A stretch of DNA of 64,000 bases from Hofstenia miamia (Eukaryota > Xenacoelomorpha > Acoela > Hofsteniidae). Where the stretch lies: the NCBI GenBank assembly GCA_900660155.1, contig CABFPE010000304.1, positions 124,057 through 188,056 on the forward strand. Reading direction: 5' to 3'. The stretch's first letter is position 1; the number at the start of each line of letters is the position of its first letter. The translations under genes and the position numbers were made by a program. The notes under the pieces are model-generated. The model worked only from the letters and a program-made list of their open reading frames with translations, had not been told where the DNA came from and did not search any database. Below are positions 12,501 through 25,272 of this stretch, one piece after another.

Positions 12501-15018
12501 GTAAAACTCATGAAGGTCACCTGCTTAATTACTTAGAATTATCATTTGATTTAGAGACTCTAAGTCATCTATCAATAAGTTTTAAAAATCACTTCCGAAA
12601 TTTTTAAATTACTTTGCATCACGAATGATATTTTTCAATTACAACATTGTTTATAGTTTTACAATATTAATCACCATTTTTAAGATACATTTCAATGTGC
12701 ACACTTAAAGGTTTTCTTTATATCTACCATATTACGCACATTTTTGCATATATGTGCATATACATGCTTGTGGGTGGAAGCAGGGTTTTCGAAAGGTTGG
12801 GCATCTCATTCCAAATCAAGCTGAGCGAATCCTCTAGAAAGTGTCAAATTTCGACAAAGTGTCATGAAAATATATCTCGCGATTATAATTTATATTCCAC
12901 CATAACCCGTGTCTAATACATAATATACATTGAATCAGTGGTATTAGAATAAAATTAGATTTATAGTGAACAATTAACAAAAAATTATATACCATAAAAG
13001 GACGTTTTTTGAAGTTATACCCGTCGTCCCAGTAATCAATGATAAATTAGCGACATCTAAATTCACTTTGCAATGTTATAGATGAGACTACTTCCAATAA
13101 TTACTATTTTTTGTCTAGAATCTCTAAATTTCAAAAATGGCTTGATCAGTTAATCCAGGTGTCAATTTAAAGGGAATTATGAACATTGAATTTGATATTT
13201 ATAAGACAAGCATGTAGCAGATGTGCAATGCATTCATCAAGATCTTCTGCATTAAATGTAGTTTTTAATCGTAAAAAGCTTTTGGCATTGCATTAGGTTA
13301 ATGATTTTGTAAATTCATATAAATATAATTAAATAATTGGAAATTTTTGACAATTTGCTAACAACACCTACTCCCATAATTATCTTGCTGGATGCCGAAA
13401 TTCATTTATCTTTCTTTTGCTAATCAAAAATATCTGTGTGGGCAGGGCAAAATACAATGCCATTGATTTTTATAATGCAACAATTCTACAACGTTCACGA
13501 GAATATTCCCCTGTCTTTTTAACATCCAAATTTAGAATCATTCAGGTAATTGAATATTCTAAAACCAGTTGCCTAATTAAATTCGTTTTAAGTGTTTTTT
13601 GGCCGTTCTTTGCTAGAAAGCTCCAACTGTATTTCAAATGGAGTATTTGAAACTGCACTCTGAAGCAACATTTGGAAAACATAATTTTCAATTTTTCTCA
13701 AAATTTGCAATCATATAATAAGAGGTGAGCGTAAAATCTAAGGCTTTTGTAAAAGCAGTCAAGTTCTTCCACTATTGGGAAAGCATTCAGGTTGGTATAG
13801 AAATATAATTATTTTATTAAAAATGAAATGTGGGTGTTTTTAGGGCAAACCTTCTAAACATAATCTTAGAAAATAGTCTGGATTTCATCCAGGGAAAAGA
13901 GATCTAAGTAACCACTTATATTGGTTTTTTAGTTTTATCTGACATGAACATGAAGAGACAAACGCATCAAATTGTAAGGCTCATTCCTTAAATGCTGGAT
14001 ATTTGCTATTAGTAAATTCTGAAACTAGGTTAAAGGAATGACATTATGTTTAATTCCAATATTATATTATGAAATTTCATGCAATTAGATTGTTGCCATT
14101 AAAATTTTTGACGCGTAACGGTATCACAGTGAGCATGTATATACATGTATATATATATATATGAAAATGAACATGTTGACACTTTTCTACCAAAGTATGA
14201 ATATTATTTGATATGTACACGTATACTAAGTTGCAGTCTAATAAACTATGTGAAGAGGCGAAAAATTTGAAGAATTTCTTGAATTATAGTCTATTTGAAA
14301 AAAGTTCTCTTAAACATGTCGCAAAAAAATATTTATGTTCTCTGACACTGTCAAATAACTGCTAAATATATGAGGTTAGCTGAAGGATGCGGAATTCCTT
14401 ACAACTTTTAAAATCAATACTTTAGGTGTTTAATATATTCTTAAATATTTTAAAACAAAGCTTATTGAAAGCTCCTTTGGTTTAAATGCTTTCAATAAAC
14501 AGTTGCATTTGGATATGTTTGCACACAGCTGGAACATAAATTGGTGTAATAGTTAAAATATAGAAAACTAAATGCAGTATTTAGCATTGATCAATAAATA
14601 TGTAAGTAAACAAATATGCAAATAGAATTTTTTCGGTTAATTCCAATTATAATTATATCTCTAGTAGGGTGTTCCAAATTTCTCAAAAGTCATTTGCGTT
14701 TGAATTGGCCTACAAACAACAATTTTCAACTTTGTTTTGAGTGTCCATTCCAATGTTAGAAAAAGTTAAATTTTCATATTTTTTAAGTTTATTAAATTTT
14801 ATAGTGTGTATTTTTGTTTTTATTGATGCAACTTTTGCAAAAGTTATCAGTTCCACAAAATATTGGAAGTAAACCGCAAACTCAAAAAGCAGAGTATCTG
14901 AACTTATAGCAAAATTTATGAGAAATTGTAGAGAGAGAAACTTAATTAATATTTTCTCAATCCTTTGATGTTCTTCCAAACAAGAAATATTCAGCATGGA
15001 ACATGTATATAAATGCAC

Positions 15019-15020
<2 letters not shown>
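9590..15020. other. AT-rich DNA, mostly nothing recognised
   Basis: Only the ATTCAGA tandem repeat near 11.5 kb and a (TA)n run near 14.15 kb stand out. Frames at 12422, 12695 and 13417 have no recognisable product. Confidence 0.55.
11437..11528 (+). repeat. Short degenerate tandem repeat
   Basis: Four spaced units begin ATTCAGA (11437, 11478, 11498, 11519) and continue with variants of AAGYCYAAATTGTA. The segment lies between CAGGGTGTGATCAACGG (about 11344) and CCACGCCCTTG (about 11668), which resemble the two ends of a hAT-like MITE, but no matching flanking duplication was found. Confidence 0.5.
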
Positions 15021-15060
<40 letters not shown>

Positions 15061-15158
15061 CGGGGCATACGAGATTAATATAAATATAGATATAGTCGCA
15101 TAATCCTCACTAATGGTATCTATATACAAATTCAAATATCAAATATAATTTTTAGAGC

Positions 15159-15247
15159 ATGTTCAGTCTCGTTATGAAGCGTGACAAAATCGGCTTGCTT
15201 GTCTTTGCGGCTCTCTACATGTCTGGATCAATTTTCGCATTAATAAG
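15159..15247 (+). CDS. Putative membrane protein, exon with start codon
   Basis: This exon encodes 29 residues plus two bases, starting MFSLVMKRDK and followed by a hydrophobic stretch (about residues 11-29) that would form a membrane helix. It ends AATAAG followed by a strong donor, GTAAGG, at 15248, so it splices in phase 2 (codon AG|N). Its codons (CTC, GCG, GGC, CGT) are far richer in GC than the surrounding AT-rich DNA, which argues for real coding. A TTTTTAG just upstream (AG at 15154-15155) could be an acceptor, so the exon may be internal rather than first. The exon starting at 35890 begins with C in the complementary phase and continues the hydrophobic protein. A TMEM107-like ciliary transition-zone protein is a weak possibility from helix spacing only; I cannot assign a family. 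Confidence 0.55.
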
Positions 15248-16380
15248 GTAAGGTTATACTTCGATGTTTTTAAATTAAATGAAGCATGGAAATTTCGGTT
15301 TTAGTTGAACACATAATATATTATTGCAGAACTGTTTTAGTAAACAAAAATAAGTAGCAGTAGCAGTAAGTATAAAATGAAACACATTTGAATTTTTTAC
15401 ATTAAATTTAATGCTCAATTGTCATTCAAACCAGGAAAATATTAAGTTTATAATGCTAGCAATAACGTAAGTATATGATGTAAATGTTAATTGGAACCGT
15501 TGTTAATAACCTATAATAATCAATTTCTACTAGGTTGAGCAAAAGTGACTTTGTATTAGTTTCTGAATTACATTTTTCTTGCAAGTCATATTAGAGCTAA
15601 AAAATACTCTCAAAAAATAATGAAAAAATTAGAAAGACTAAGGACGTGTGAGAAACTAGTTTTTTCCAGGGATTACTTCCTAAAACCTTTGAAGTGTGGC
15701 GAGAATATCAGAATTAGTGTCATAAAGAGAACATCAGAAGAAGATTTGAATGTCAAGGATTGAATTTAAGAACTACAAAGATGGCTATAATGCGGTTAAA
15801 TATGCGCTTATAATTCAAATAAACAATTAAGACTGAAAATGGTATTTAAAATTTGAACATCTGAAAAGACGCCCACGGCAGCTGCAAAAAACTATCCATG
15901 TTCCTATTAATTTAGATATATTATGATATATTTTATATCCACAAAATATACAGCAGTAGACATTAATATTTAAAGTTAAAATTAATCTTTAATGTAATAT
16001 AACAAAAGTATTGGTAAGCCTCACAAACTACTGTTTCCAGTAGAACTATAATTTCTTAAAAATAGAATTCACAATATTTACGTGTGTGAATTAAGAAAAT
16101 ATGATTTCGGCACACTCCCTACACATAGACTAAAGTATCCAGGCCATGATTCAATCAATTAGTCTCGATCTACCAACAACCGGTTCTTTTAATGCCATAC
16201 TAATGATACCGAAATAGTTGGCAATCATGTCGTAACATTGGCATATATATGAATATATGCAAAACCATGTTGTTTGTTTTCAGTCTTTCAATGAAAATTA
16301 TTGTTTTGATATTCTTCTGTAATACAGAAATTCATTACTTTTAAAATTATGAACAAATGGTGGCTTTTTATTTTCTTAAA
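15248..16380. other. First part of the putative 20.6-kb intron
   Basis: It starts at the GTAAGG donor. The sequence up to the LINE is AT-rich with nothing recognised. Confidence 0.5.
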
Positions 16381-16434
16381 TCGTTCGTTATTTAAAGTAG
16401 CGCTTTGCAACTGCACCCGTAAACCGCGACGGCC

Positions 16435-16482
<48 letters not shown>
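16435..16482 (+). repeat. (TAA)n microsatellite, 48 bp
   Basis: Sixteen perfect TAA units between a GC-rich segment (CCGCGACGGCC just before) and the LINE ORF1 remnant. It could be the 3' tail of an older I- or CR1-like element lying to its left, since (TAA)n tails are known there, but no coding part of such an element is seen. Readings of poly-Asn or poly-Leu through it are artefacts. Confidence 0.9.
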
Positions 16483-16483
<1 letters not shown>

Positions 16484-16559
16484 TTTAGGCACGGCTTTTT
16501 GACGACCATATTTTTCTTATCCTTAGCAAAGCATAATTGATGCAACAGTCTAATACTTT

Positions 16560-17345
16560 GGACGGTCGTTTGTGCATATTGTAATGACAAGCCGTGCATG
16601 CATAAAATGCTTAAATGATTGTAATGATAATGAATTCATTAAATGTACAAACTGTGATAACATTCAACATAGTACATGCTCTAATTTAATCAAAACTACT
16701 GACAGCATTGGTTAGAAAAACTATTGATTTAAAAAACGATATTCTAGTTTGGTTATGTGAAAACTGCTCTACAAAACGACTACACAGTTTTGACAATGAA
16801 GAAACGTTTGTTGATCTCCAAGATAAAATAACTAGAACTGGGGAAAAAATTGGAAAACTTCGCGAAAATATCAAGAAATATCATGTGGATCTAAAACTGA
16901 AACCGGGACCAAATTCACCAGCATTTGAAGAGCTTCAAAAGATTTCTTCTGCTGTAAATAGATTGGAAAACAAAACCTGTTATAATTTACGTATAAATGG
17001 GTTGGTAGAAAGCACTGAAGAAGAAGAATTTAAAAAATAAGTGAGGTACTCTCATTTCTTAATTGTGATATAAATTCGATTGAAAATATTCGCCGTATTG
17101 GAAAATATAATAGTGCTGAAGAAAAACCAAGAATGACAATTGTAACCCTAAAATCCATTTGGACTGTCAGACTAGTTCTTGCATCAGCCTACAAACTACG
17201 AAACTTTCCTGGAAATAAATTATTTTTATCTAAGGATTTAAATGAAAATGAAAGAGTCATAGAAAATAAGCTTTTAAAAAAATGGGAAATAATACAAAAT
17301 AGAGTTGACAGAAAAAACTTAAGAATTCGCAATTTGAAGCTCTAA
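16560..17345 (+). pseudogene. LINE ORF1 remnant: zinc finger, coiled coil, RRM-like
   Basis: Three frames join into a degraded CR1/Jockey-type ORF1. Around 16595-16708 a PHD-like finger is readable (CIKCLNDCND, then CTNCDNIQHSTC). A one-base frameshift near 16705 leads into the block ending at 17040, which supplies the final W-x-C-x2-C pair (VWLCENCS), then a coiled coil (LQDKITRTGEKIGKLREN) and an RRM-like NLRINGLVES. After a stop and frameshift, 17133-17345 continues with MTIVTLKSIWTVR and a basic tail. PHD-bearing ORF1 proteins with coiled coils are known in CR1-like LINEs and bind the element's own RNA. It is broken by at least two frameshifts. It directly precedes ORF2 remnants on the same strand. 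Confidence 0.7.
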
Positions 17346-17432
17346 AATTTGAATGCTGAAGTTCCCTGTTCACCCTTAGATTGACTACCTAGGATAATTT
17401 CACTTACATAACTGTCAATCTATAGTACAAAA

Positions 17433-17930
17433 ATGGATCTTTTAGAAGCAACTTGCTCTGATATTAAACCTGATATAGTAACCATTCAGGAGACTTGACT
17501 CTGTGGTAAGCAATTTATTCTTTCACAATTTGGCTCCCCATATCGTTGTGATAGACCTACCTAGGTGATGAGGAGGAGTTTGTGCTTGGTTTCATAGTAA
17601 TATTGGAAAAATTAAACAAATTCAGTTGCCTACTAAACCTACACATATTGAGGCGATGGCATTTAATTTAATTGATTTTGAAATTTTGTTTATATCACTA
17701 TATATTCTGCCTAATTTGTCAGTCTGCAATTATGATGATATGTTAACGTTCGTAATTGATCTTGTGGATTTATTTTTAAAGAGTCTACCTGAATATAACA
17801 TAATTATCTGCGGAGATTTCAATGCTGAATTTATAAAGGGACATCTATAACATCCTGAAATACAACTTGGACTAGAGAACATTATAAAGGAATCTACACA
17901 TAATAATATTTTAGATCTAATTTTAATGGA
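17433..17930 (+). pseudogene. LINE ORF2 remnant: apurinic-like endonuclease
   Basis: Starts MDLLEATCSDIKPDIVTIQE, followed by an in-frame TGA where W is expected (QET[W]L), then other frames. The later block (about 17626-17850) reads IEAMAFNLIDFEILFISLYI and ends IIICGDFNAEF, the GDFN catalytic motif of the APE-type endonuclease of non-LTR retrotransposons. This domain nicks target DNA to prime reverse transcription. At least two frameshifts and stops make it inactive. Confidence 0.75.
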
Positions 17931-17965
17931 TGTGGACTTAAAGGATAACTATAAAGCATCAATGT

Positions 17966-19872
17966 TTGCCCCTTTGGGTGATTCCAAACACAGAATTTGT
18001 TCAGCTATTCCAAAACGTGAAATTTTCATCAAATTCCAGCAAATGTGTAGTTTACGACATGAGCTTTGTAGACGCATTCCGTCAAAAACTGTTGAATAGC
18101 AACTTTGAAGTAGTGTATAAAGTATCAAATATAGATAAAACGGATATTTTTTATAGTCTATTAAAGCATGCAATCAATGTTATACCCCAAGAGTGTGTTG
18201 AAATATGTACTAAAGACTCCCCCATTGGATGACACCTAAAATTAAAGCAATAGAAGCAAAAAGGCTCAAAGAGTGCAATCCTGACAAAATTGCGCATTAC
18301 AAAAATAAATTGGTGAAGGAAATCAAAAATGCAAAATTATCATGGGCAAATAATTGTAAAAGAAATACCTCAGGTATGTGGACCGTAACGAACGAATTAA
18401 AGAACCTCAAAAATAGACATCAGACTAATACACTAAAAGAAGATTGTCTTAATAAAATTACAGATGTATTCTCTAATTTTATGTCTAACAAAGATGATAC
18501 AGTTTGATTTGGATGATAGTTGGATGCCTCTTACAACTCCATATGACTCGTACTGCTATTTGAGTAAACCAAATACCAGGAAAGCCAAAGGATATGATAA
18601 TATTTCGACAAAACTATACAAAGCCACTGCACTGGAATTTGCGCACCTGATTTGTAACCTTATAAATGGCTATATTCAGGAACGCGTAGTTCCAAATCAA
18701 TGGAAAAAAGTGTTAATTATTCCAATTCCCAAAATAGCTAGGCCAACACCTAATGACTATATCGTCCAATTTCTCTGATCAGTTTACCAGCTAAATACTT
18801 AGAAGAAATCTTGTGTAGCAGCACAAAAATTATTTCTCTGATTTGGATAATTCCCAATTTGCATATAAAAAAAGTGTTCCACAACAATTGCTCTGATTGA
18901 AATCTTAGATAATGTAACGCGTTTTGTAGATGACGTCAATTCTGTGCTGGTACAATTTTTCGATTTCAGCAAAGCATTTGATGGTATTCCTCATGTACTC
19001 TTACTGAAAAAACTTGTTGATTTAAATTTCCCTTTAGGGTTCATCAAAATGTTATGGAACTACTTAACTGATCGATATTTCTACATTAAAAATGGTAATA
19101 AAAAGAGCAAATGTTACCGTATTACGAGAGGTGTTCCACAAGGATCACTTTTGGGACCGAAAATGTTTATTGTTTTTGTTGCAGATCTGCAAGTTTCTAA
19201 TTGCGGAAAACATTCGCTAAATATGCTGATGATTTGACTTCCATAACCCCAATAAAAAATACACTCATTAAAACGGAGTTTGAACATATACAAGAATGGT
19301 CATTAAAAAATCTGTTGAAGTTGAATACAACAAAATCTAAACAAATGATTTTTGGAAGCAAGGTATATTCTCTTCCTGATGACCTGGAAATTGTATCTAC
19401 ATATAAATTGCTTGGATTAATTGTTAATCGAAATCTAAAGTGGGATGTGCATGTAAATTATATTTGTCTCAAAGCCTCAAAACAGCTACATTGTTTAAGA
19501 ATAATTAAACCTTTGGTTTCAGATAAATTCATATACGAAGTTTTTCAATCTATTGTGCTCAGTATTTTTGATTATGCTGCTGCGGTGTTTGTACAATTGC
19601 CGGATAAATTGAACAAAAGAATTCAGCTTGTTTGCAACCGTGCTTTACGAATTATAGACCAACAAAGGAACATTCATATAAAACTTCGTAGAATACATCA
19701 AACAATGCAACTATTTCAAAAATTTATAGAAGCAGATCATGCCTTACATAGAAAAATTCCAGCTAAGCTACATTTTTCTAGAAAATACATCATTGAAAAG
19801 CATCATACTCAAATTCGTAGTTCTCAATTTATTATTTTCGGTGCTAAGTATTTTAATAGTTATTCATTGTAA
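17966..19872 (+). pseudogene. LINE ORF2 remnant: linker, reverse transcriptase, C terminus
   Basis: Several overlapping frames give the CR1/Jockey-type ORF2 in order. First is a linker (MTPKIKAIEAKRLKECN, typical of the W-MTPKIK block before RT, 18229-18507). RT blocks follow: KPNTRKAKGYDNIS and WKKVLIIPIPK (18560-18778), then FFDFSKAFDGIPH and TRGVPQGSLLGP (18944-19237). The catalytic FAKYADDLTS and the thumb KLLGLIVNRNLKWD come last, with a C-terminal region to a stop at 19872. YADD and PQGS identify a reverse transcriptase. Frameshifts fall near 18230, 18480, 18780 and 19210. The 223-codon final block is the longest intact stretch. No poly-A or simple tail is evident after 19872. Confidence 0.85.
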
Positions 19873-21135
19873 TATTTAATATAAAAACTTGTTATTTAAA
19901 ATTTATAATATACGTTTCTACTACTATTCACTAACTTGTCTACACGTTTCATTAATCAGTGCAATGTCCAAAACACAAGCCTTATTCTCATGATGTTTTA
20001 TTTTCAGTAGCCCACATTTAGTAAATTATCAAGAATTTGCAATACAACCTCTCACGGCCGGCTGCCATTAGCAAAATTCCCTCAGCCCACAACACGCTAA
20101 TTTTGAGTGAAAATGTGCATATAAAAACTTTGAAACATATTGTTGAACATAGAATCATATAAATCGAAATATTAATTTAAATTGTTAGTATATGCGTGAA
20201 CTTTTATTCTATAATTTTGCACCATGTTTTCTAATCAATTGGAAATAATGTAAAAAGTGATTGTACATTATAAAAAATGTATATACAGACTGCACGCATT
20301 TATCTATATTTACGATGCAATTTCAATTTAATCTATATTCAATAATATATTGATTTTATACACTTTTTGCACAAATGAAATATGTAAATTTATTCGTAGA
20401 AATTATCGAATATCAAACCTAGAAAGTGACTTGAAAGTAAACGATATCGCCGCTGTTCTTATTTTGCTGCGACAAATTCAGCAATTTGCATAAATGAACG
20501 ATAAAAATTTGAGAATGTTGCAGAGAGTTATTGATGCTATAAAAACACTGCTAACATTTCACAACCGAAATCTGTTCCACGAGTGAACTAACAGGTGAGT
20601 GTGTCGAAATGGGTTTAATTTCCATTTTTAGACTACTTAATTGGGTTAGAAAACCAGTAGTGTCTTCATATGATAATTATCTTCTGCCATGCGAACAGTT
20701 CTCATTTGGCATAAATAATTAGCATAGTTAGAAAGTAACACATTTCGAACATAAGCAGCACGTCTAGAATTTAAATTTATACGGATGTTAAGAGTACTTC
20801 AATTTTTAGCATGTAATTTCAGTCTGACAAGCATTTATCAGCAAAGAGATAAAATATGATTATTAGAAGCCAAAAGCTCAGAGAATTTCAAACGTTCACC
20901 AGGAACATATATTTGCGCTAGTCCTAAATAATTTCATATTAGGAATTTTCAATACACAAAGCGCCACAGGATAGCGTCATATTTCAAAACTAATTCATTA
21001 TATTGGTATCAAAAATATGGTTTTTGCTTGAATTTACACCGCTTTGTACATGCATTTACGTTATCTAGTTTATAGATATATGTAATGACGAATGACTCTA
21101 TCCTGGATAATCAAAATGTGCAAAGCATCTATGTT

Positions 21136-21891
21136 CAGGGGCGGATGCAGAAATATTTTTAGAGGGGCCCAATGCAAGATAGAATGCTAAGTGCATAGTT
21201 CGATACTACGGCTGGTTAAAAAGTGTTGGATTTTTAATTTTTAAAATTCAAAACTATGCAACTTCTCAAAACCCAGCTGAATTTTTTTATAAATTTTAAT
21301 TATTTCATTGTTTTAGACCAAAGTAGTATATTGACAATTGAGTGAAATTGTAACAAATATTTCAACAAAATAGAATTCTTTTTAGAAATAACGGTATTTT
21401 TCGGTAATATTTTTTCAAGAAAATATGCACTAAATTAAATTCATTATGTATTTCAAATTATAGGATTTCATTGTGCACTACAAATGAGAAATAATTTTTT
21501 AGTGAATTTTTAATGATATAGGATTAATTAAAGTACAAAATGTTCACATAAAATTATGAATGTGTGGATGCTGCTCAAATTCTGTTGAATATTTTGATAA
21601 AATTTAAGAAAATCAAACATCCTAAAATTCAAAAATCTTGCTAAAATCAATGAAATTTCAAAATTACGAAAAATTCCAGTGGTTTTGAGAAGTCACCGAA
21701 GTGTTTCTTGTAATTTTGGAGAAGGTGCATTTTGGTGAAGTCCACCTATATTATTGAATTTGAATTCAAAAAGTTGATGCACCTTATTGGGTACAAAAGA
21801 ATTTGGTTTGTAGTTGCTTGCACCCCTTTAAAGAACTATTCTTATTTTAGAGGAGGCCCAGGCTCCCTCCCCTCTTCTTTATCCGCCTCTG
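21136..21891. mobile_element. Non-autonomous hAT-type element with 8-bp target duplication
   Basis: A 756-bp element has inverted termini: left CAGGGGCGGATGCAGAAATA, right (reverse strand) CAGAGGCGGATAAAGAAGAG. CAGGGGCGGAT is a typical hAT superfamily end. The flanking octamers are TCTATGTT (21128-21135) and TCTATTTT (21892-21899), 7 of 8 identical, as expected for a hAT target-site duplication. Subterminal copies of ACTTCTCAAAAC lie in inverted orientation near 21260 and 21680. No transposase frame is present, so it is a MITE-like derivative. Confidence 0.85.
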
Positions 21892-22430
21892 TCTATTTTA
21901 CATGGAAATATTTTCTAGTAACAAAATAACAAAGATTTATGGGCATCTATTTGATGATATCATAATAAAAGCATTTATTTAAATTGTGTTATTAAGCGTG
22001 AACTATGCATTTCAATGCTTCTTTCTGAAAACAGATTATTGTTATTATGGAAATACTTTCAGATCTACATGAATGTAATTCAGAACTAGATGTTTTCGGC
22101 TATGTTAAATCATGATTGCAAACATTTAAAGTGTAAACCGAGCCGCTTAGTGTATTTTCTCCGTCATTGAACATCAAAAATTCATTAAGAAATGTTATTT
22201 TAATAGGCAGATATTTGTAGGACAGTGTCATTTTGTACTTTTTAAAGTAATAAAGTCTTTTTAGTTTAATAATGCTAATGTATTTGTAGACAAGTGGGAT
22301 AGCTACTTATCATCTTGCCCAATTGGAAAAGATTTGCTTATTACATAAAAGTTTGAAAAAATACACATATCTAATTCTTTATTGAGGTAGATTTTGACAA
22401 AGATATATCTATTCGACAAAGATATATATG

Positions 22431-22461
<31 letters not shown>

Positions 22462-23134
22462 TATTCAAAATTTATATTGTTTTCCTGCGATTTCGCGTAT
22501 CATTATTTTATTCAGTGATAGACTAGTCTAGAGTAATCTTCGTGATCATAGATCTTGAATCTCGAGATTTTCCGAATGTTGCCATATTTCGATTATAGGA
22601 TTTGAAATTTTGGAGAAGACCTAAAATTTAAATTGATGCACTAATTGTTTTGTTTTCATAACAAATTCGATATGGAAGGTGTAAAAATGTCATTAATAAA
22701 ACTGTGCGACATACATAAATATGTGAACAGCACATATATTTATATGTCGCCATAGAAAGTATTTCAAAGCACGAATGAATTAAATTTATGGGCCATTTTG
22801 GATAAAGGCATACTAATACAGTAAATAGAATAGATTAATTTGAATTGTTGAACTTAAAACAGTTGGTATTGCTGCGGGCTTTCCTTTATACAAACTCTCT
22901 ATTTAAGAATCGCATGCTTCATGTTGGCGCTTTAAGCGCATTTCAAATATTAAATTAGTGCTACACAAAAGAAAATATAGAGCACACGTTTTCTTCGAAT
23001 AATTTTTAAAATTAATGAATTCCTTTGATTTAATTTATTCCATAATAAAAGTGTTAAATGAAAATTCGTTTGAACAATTCATTTATTTATTTACGTATTT
23101 ATAATAATTATTGCTATTATTTTTATTACTAATA

Positions 23135-23163
23135 TTATCATCATCATCATCATCATCATCACT

Positions 23164-23222
<59 letters not shown>
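23135..23222 (-). repeat. (ATC)n microsatellite
   Basis: About 29 ATC units with one interruption (ACT). Read on the minus strand it is (GAT)n following AT-poor, LINE-like sequence at 23560-23230 (for example a frame with ILWKSFEH and SILKKS), so it may be the tail of an unrecognised retroelement. That link is weak. Confidence 0.85.
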
Positions 23223-23596
23223 TATCTCTTTCGTTCTTACCACTTTACTTTAGTAAGGGAGTCTGAGAGGTTTTCTTATAGGAATCTAACTTTTCTTTAA
23301 AATGCTGCATTCTGTATTACTGCTCTTCCTCACGGTGTTAATTATTACTCCTCCAAGTATCTTTTATGCTACTTGCATATGCCCCTAGTGCTCGAAGGAC
23401 TTCCATAATATCTCTATTTCTTCTGTCAGTACTCTTGTTCATTTTACATGTATCTTTCTCTTTGTTTTCTGTATTTTGACAATTAGTATTGTTATATCTA
23501 TTTAGCAGTTCCCTCTCCTAATTTGTCTAACACTCTAATGCTATTGTGATCTGTTAAACTGTTCACTTGCGAACTGAATTGCATAATTGTTTTTGT

Positions 23597-23692
23597 ACAG
23601 TATCAGTTCCAGTTCTACTATTCGAGTAGTATTTCAGTTTTAGTTCAAGTTCAACTAAAAAATATACTTTTTGCAGTTCCAGTTTTGCTTCA
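23597..23692 (+). repeat. Word array AGTTCCAGTT
   Basis: CAGTATCAGTTCCAGTTC, TTTCAGTTTTAGTTCAAGTTC and GCAGTTCCAGTTTTG form a short irregular array similar in style to the other word arrays. Confidence 0.4.
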
Positions 23693-25272
23693 TTCAATGC
23701 AATGCGTATGAACGCATATCAGAGATGCAACCGGGTCTTTTTTAATTACTGTGATTAATATTAATGAAACATCAATGGTAAAAACAAAAATATTAATACT
23801 TAAGGAAACATTCAAAAGACTTAAAGTGATACCAGTATAATTTATTTATCCGCCAAATCAACACTTTGTTTTGCTAGTAGTAGATGATTCTATTAGAATT
23901 CCTAATCTTGAGATTTTGATAATTTTTGGTATTTCATCACATTACTAATATAGGCACCTCAAAACAGCTTGCGAAAGTTTGCTATGCTGTCTGTTTATTA
24001 ACAACAGCATAATATTTCAATTTCGTAGTTTTAATAAAGAAAGCTGCCAAAAACATATTTGCGAAATGGTATAAAGTGACAAACAATCACCATTTAAATT
24101 AAAAATGGCACAGTTTCACAGATAGCAGATTTTTATGGAGAAAGAATAGATAATAACTCTTTATAAGTTTGATATTGTAATTATAAGGCTCTGTGATATG
24201 AATTGCATATAAGCGAATGAATAGTGAATGTAATTTTCAGAAAATCAACATGCAATTTTTATAGAATCGTAGGATTACTAAACTTAAAAATAAGTTCTTG
24301 TTAAATGTTGATTGCTAGTTATGTAATATACTCATACAAATGTGGATGTTTTCCATACTTTACGTATCTATGTCCGAATCAGGGCATTTTATAAGAACGT
24401 TTTAGTGGAGGGCACAAATATAGAAACGGTCCAAGCTAAAGCCATTGAAAATAAAACGAAGCAATGCATTTTTTTATTTTTTGACAATAAACTAACAACC
24501 AGTTCATGCAAATTCTTACTATGCGAAATGAAAATTAAATTCTTTATAGATATAATTGAGCAGTTTATATATCAGTATTGATAAAGTTCAGCAAAGTTAA
24601 TGGGTTCAACATCATGTGTCTTTATTAATTTTATAAACATTTAATTACCAAGCAAATGAGAGCATTTTTCCAAGACATTTACAAATTCTATGTTATAAAT
24701 TGCGTTTGTTCTTCATTTTTTTAAATTCAGCACACTTACTACATGAACACTTCTTTAACAAAATTGCAAACTTTACATGTGGAAGTGTTTGGTCAAGCAT
24801 TGTGTTGCTGCTTCTTATTGTCATTGAAAGGGGGGGGGGCTAATTTAAAAAACTCGCTTGCGGGCTTAGTTGATTATTGGAATTTACGCCCCGTATTTAA
24901 TTCCCGGACCTGTTTTTCTCTAAGTTACTTTATTTCCTTTGGATTGATTAGATTCTTTAGAGGCATTTTAGAATTTGTTTAATTCAGCATTTACTGTCTG
25001 CATTTCACTACTGCAGCAATAATATAAATACGTGGAGCAATTAACTAAGCATAAATGCAAAATCTATAATATTCTGCCTTTATGAATCGGAATTTCTTCT
25101 CAGAATCATCTTTAGGAAAGATCCACATTTATTAATATATAATTATAGTTTTCCGCCAACTTCACATTTAAGATATATTGTAAATTTCATTTTCAATGTA
25201 AAAATCTATCCTTATGGAATGAGTGAGAAAAAATTACAGACAGAAGTTTAAACATCTTTGATGTCCTGCTAA

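Larger units (their letters stand above)
19880..25260. other. Intergenic or intronic AT-rich DNA around the hAT element
   Basis: Apart from the hAT-type element, the (ATC)n tract and the AGTTCC array, nothing is recognised. A (G)10 run with GC-rich flanks is at about 24830-24900. Confidence 0.55.

Noticed and set aside
14710-15135. 141-codon minus-strand frame
   Set aside because: Opens through a (TA)n tract (YIYIYI) and otherwise has no recognisable domain; it also lies opposite the start of a better-supported exon.
16288-16599. Frames with poly-Leu or poly-Asn
   Set aside because: Produced by translating the (TAA)n microsatellite.
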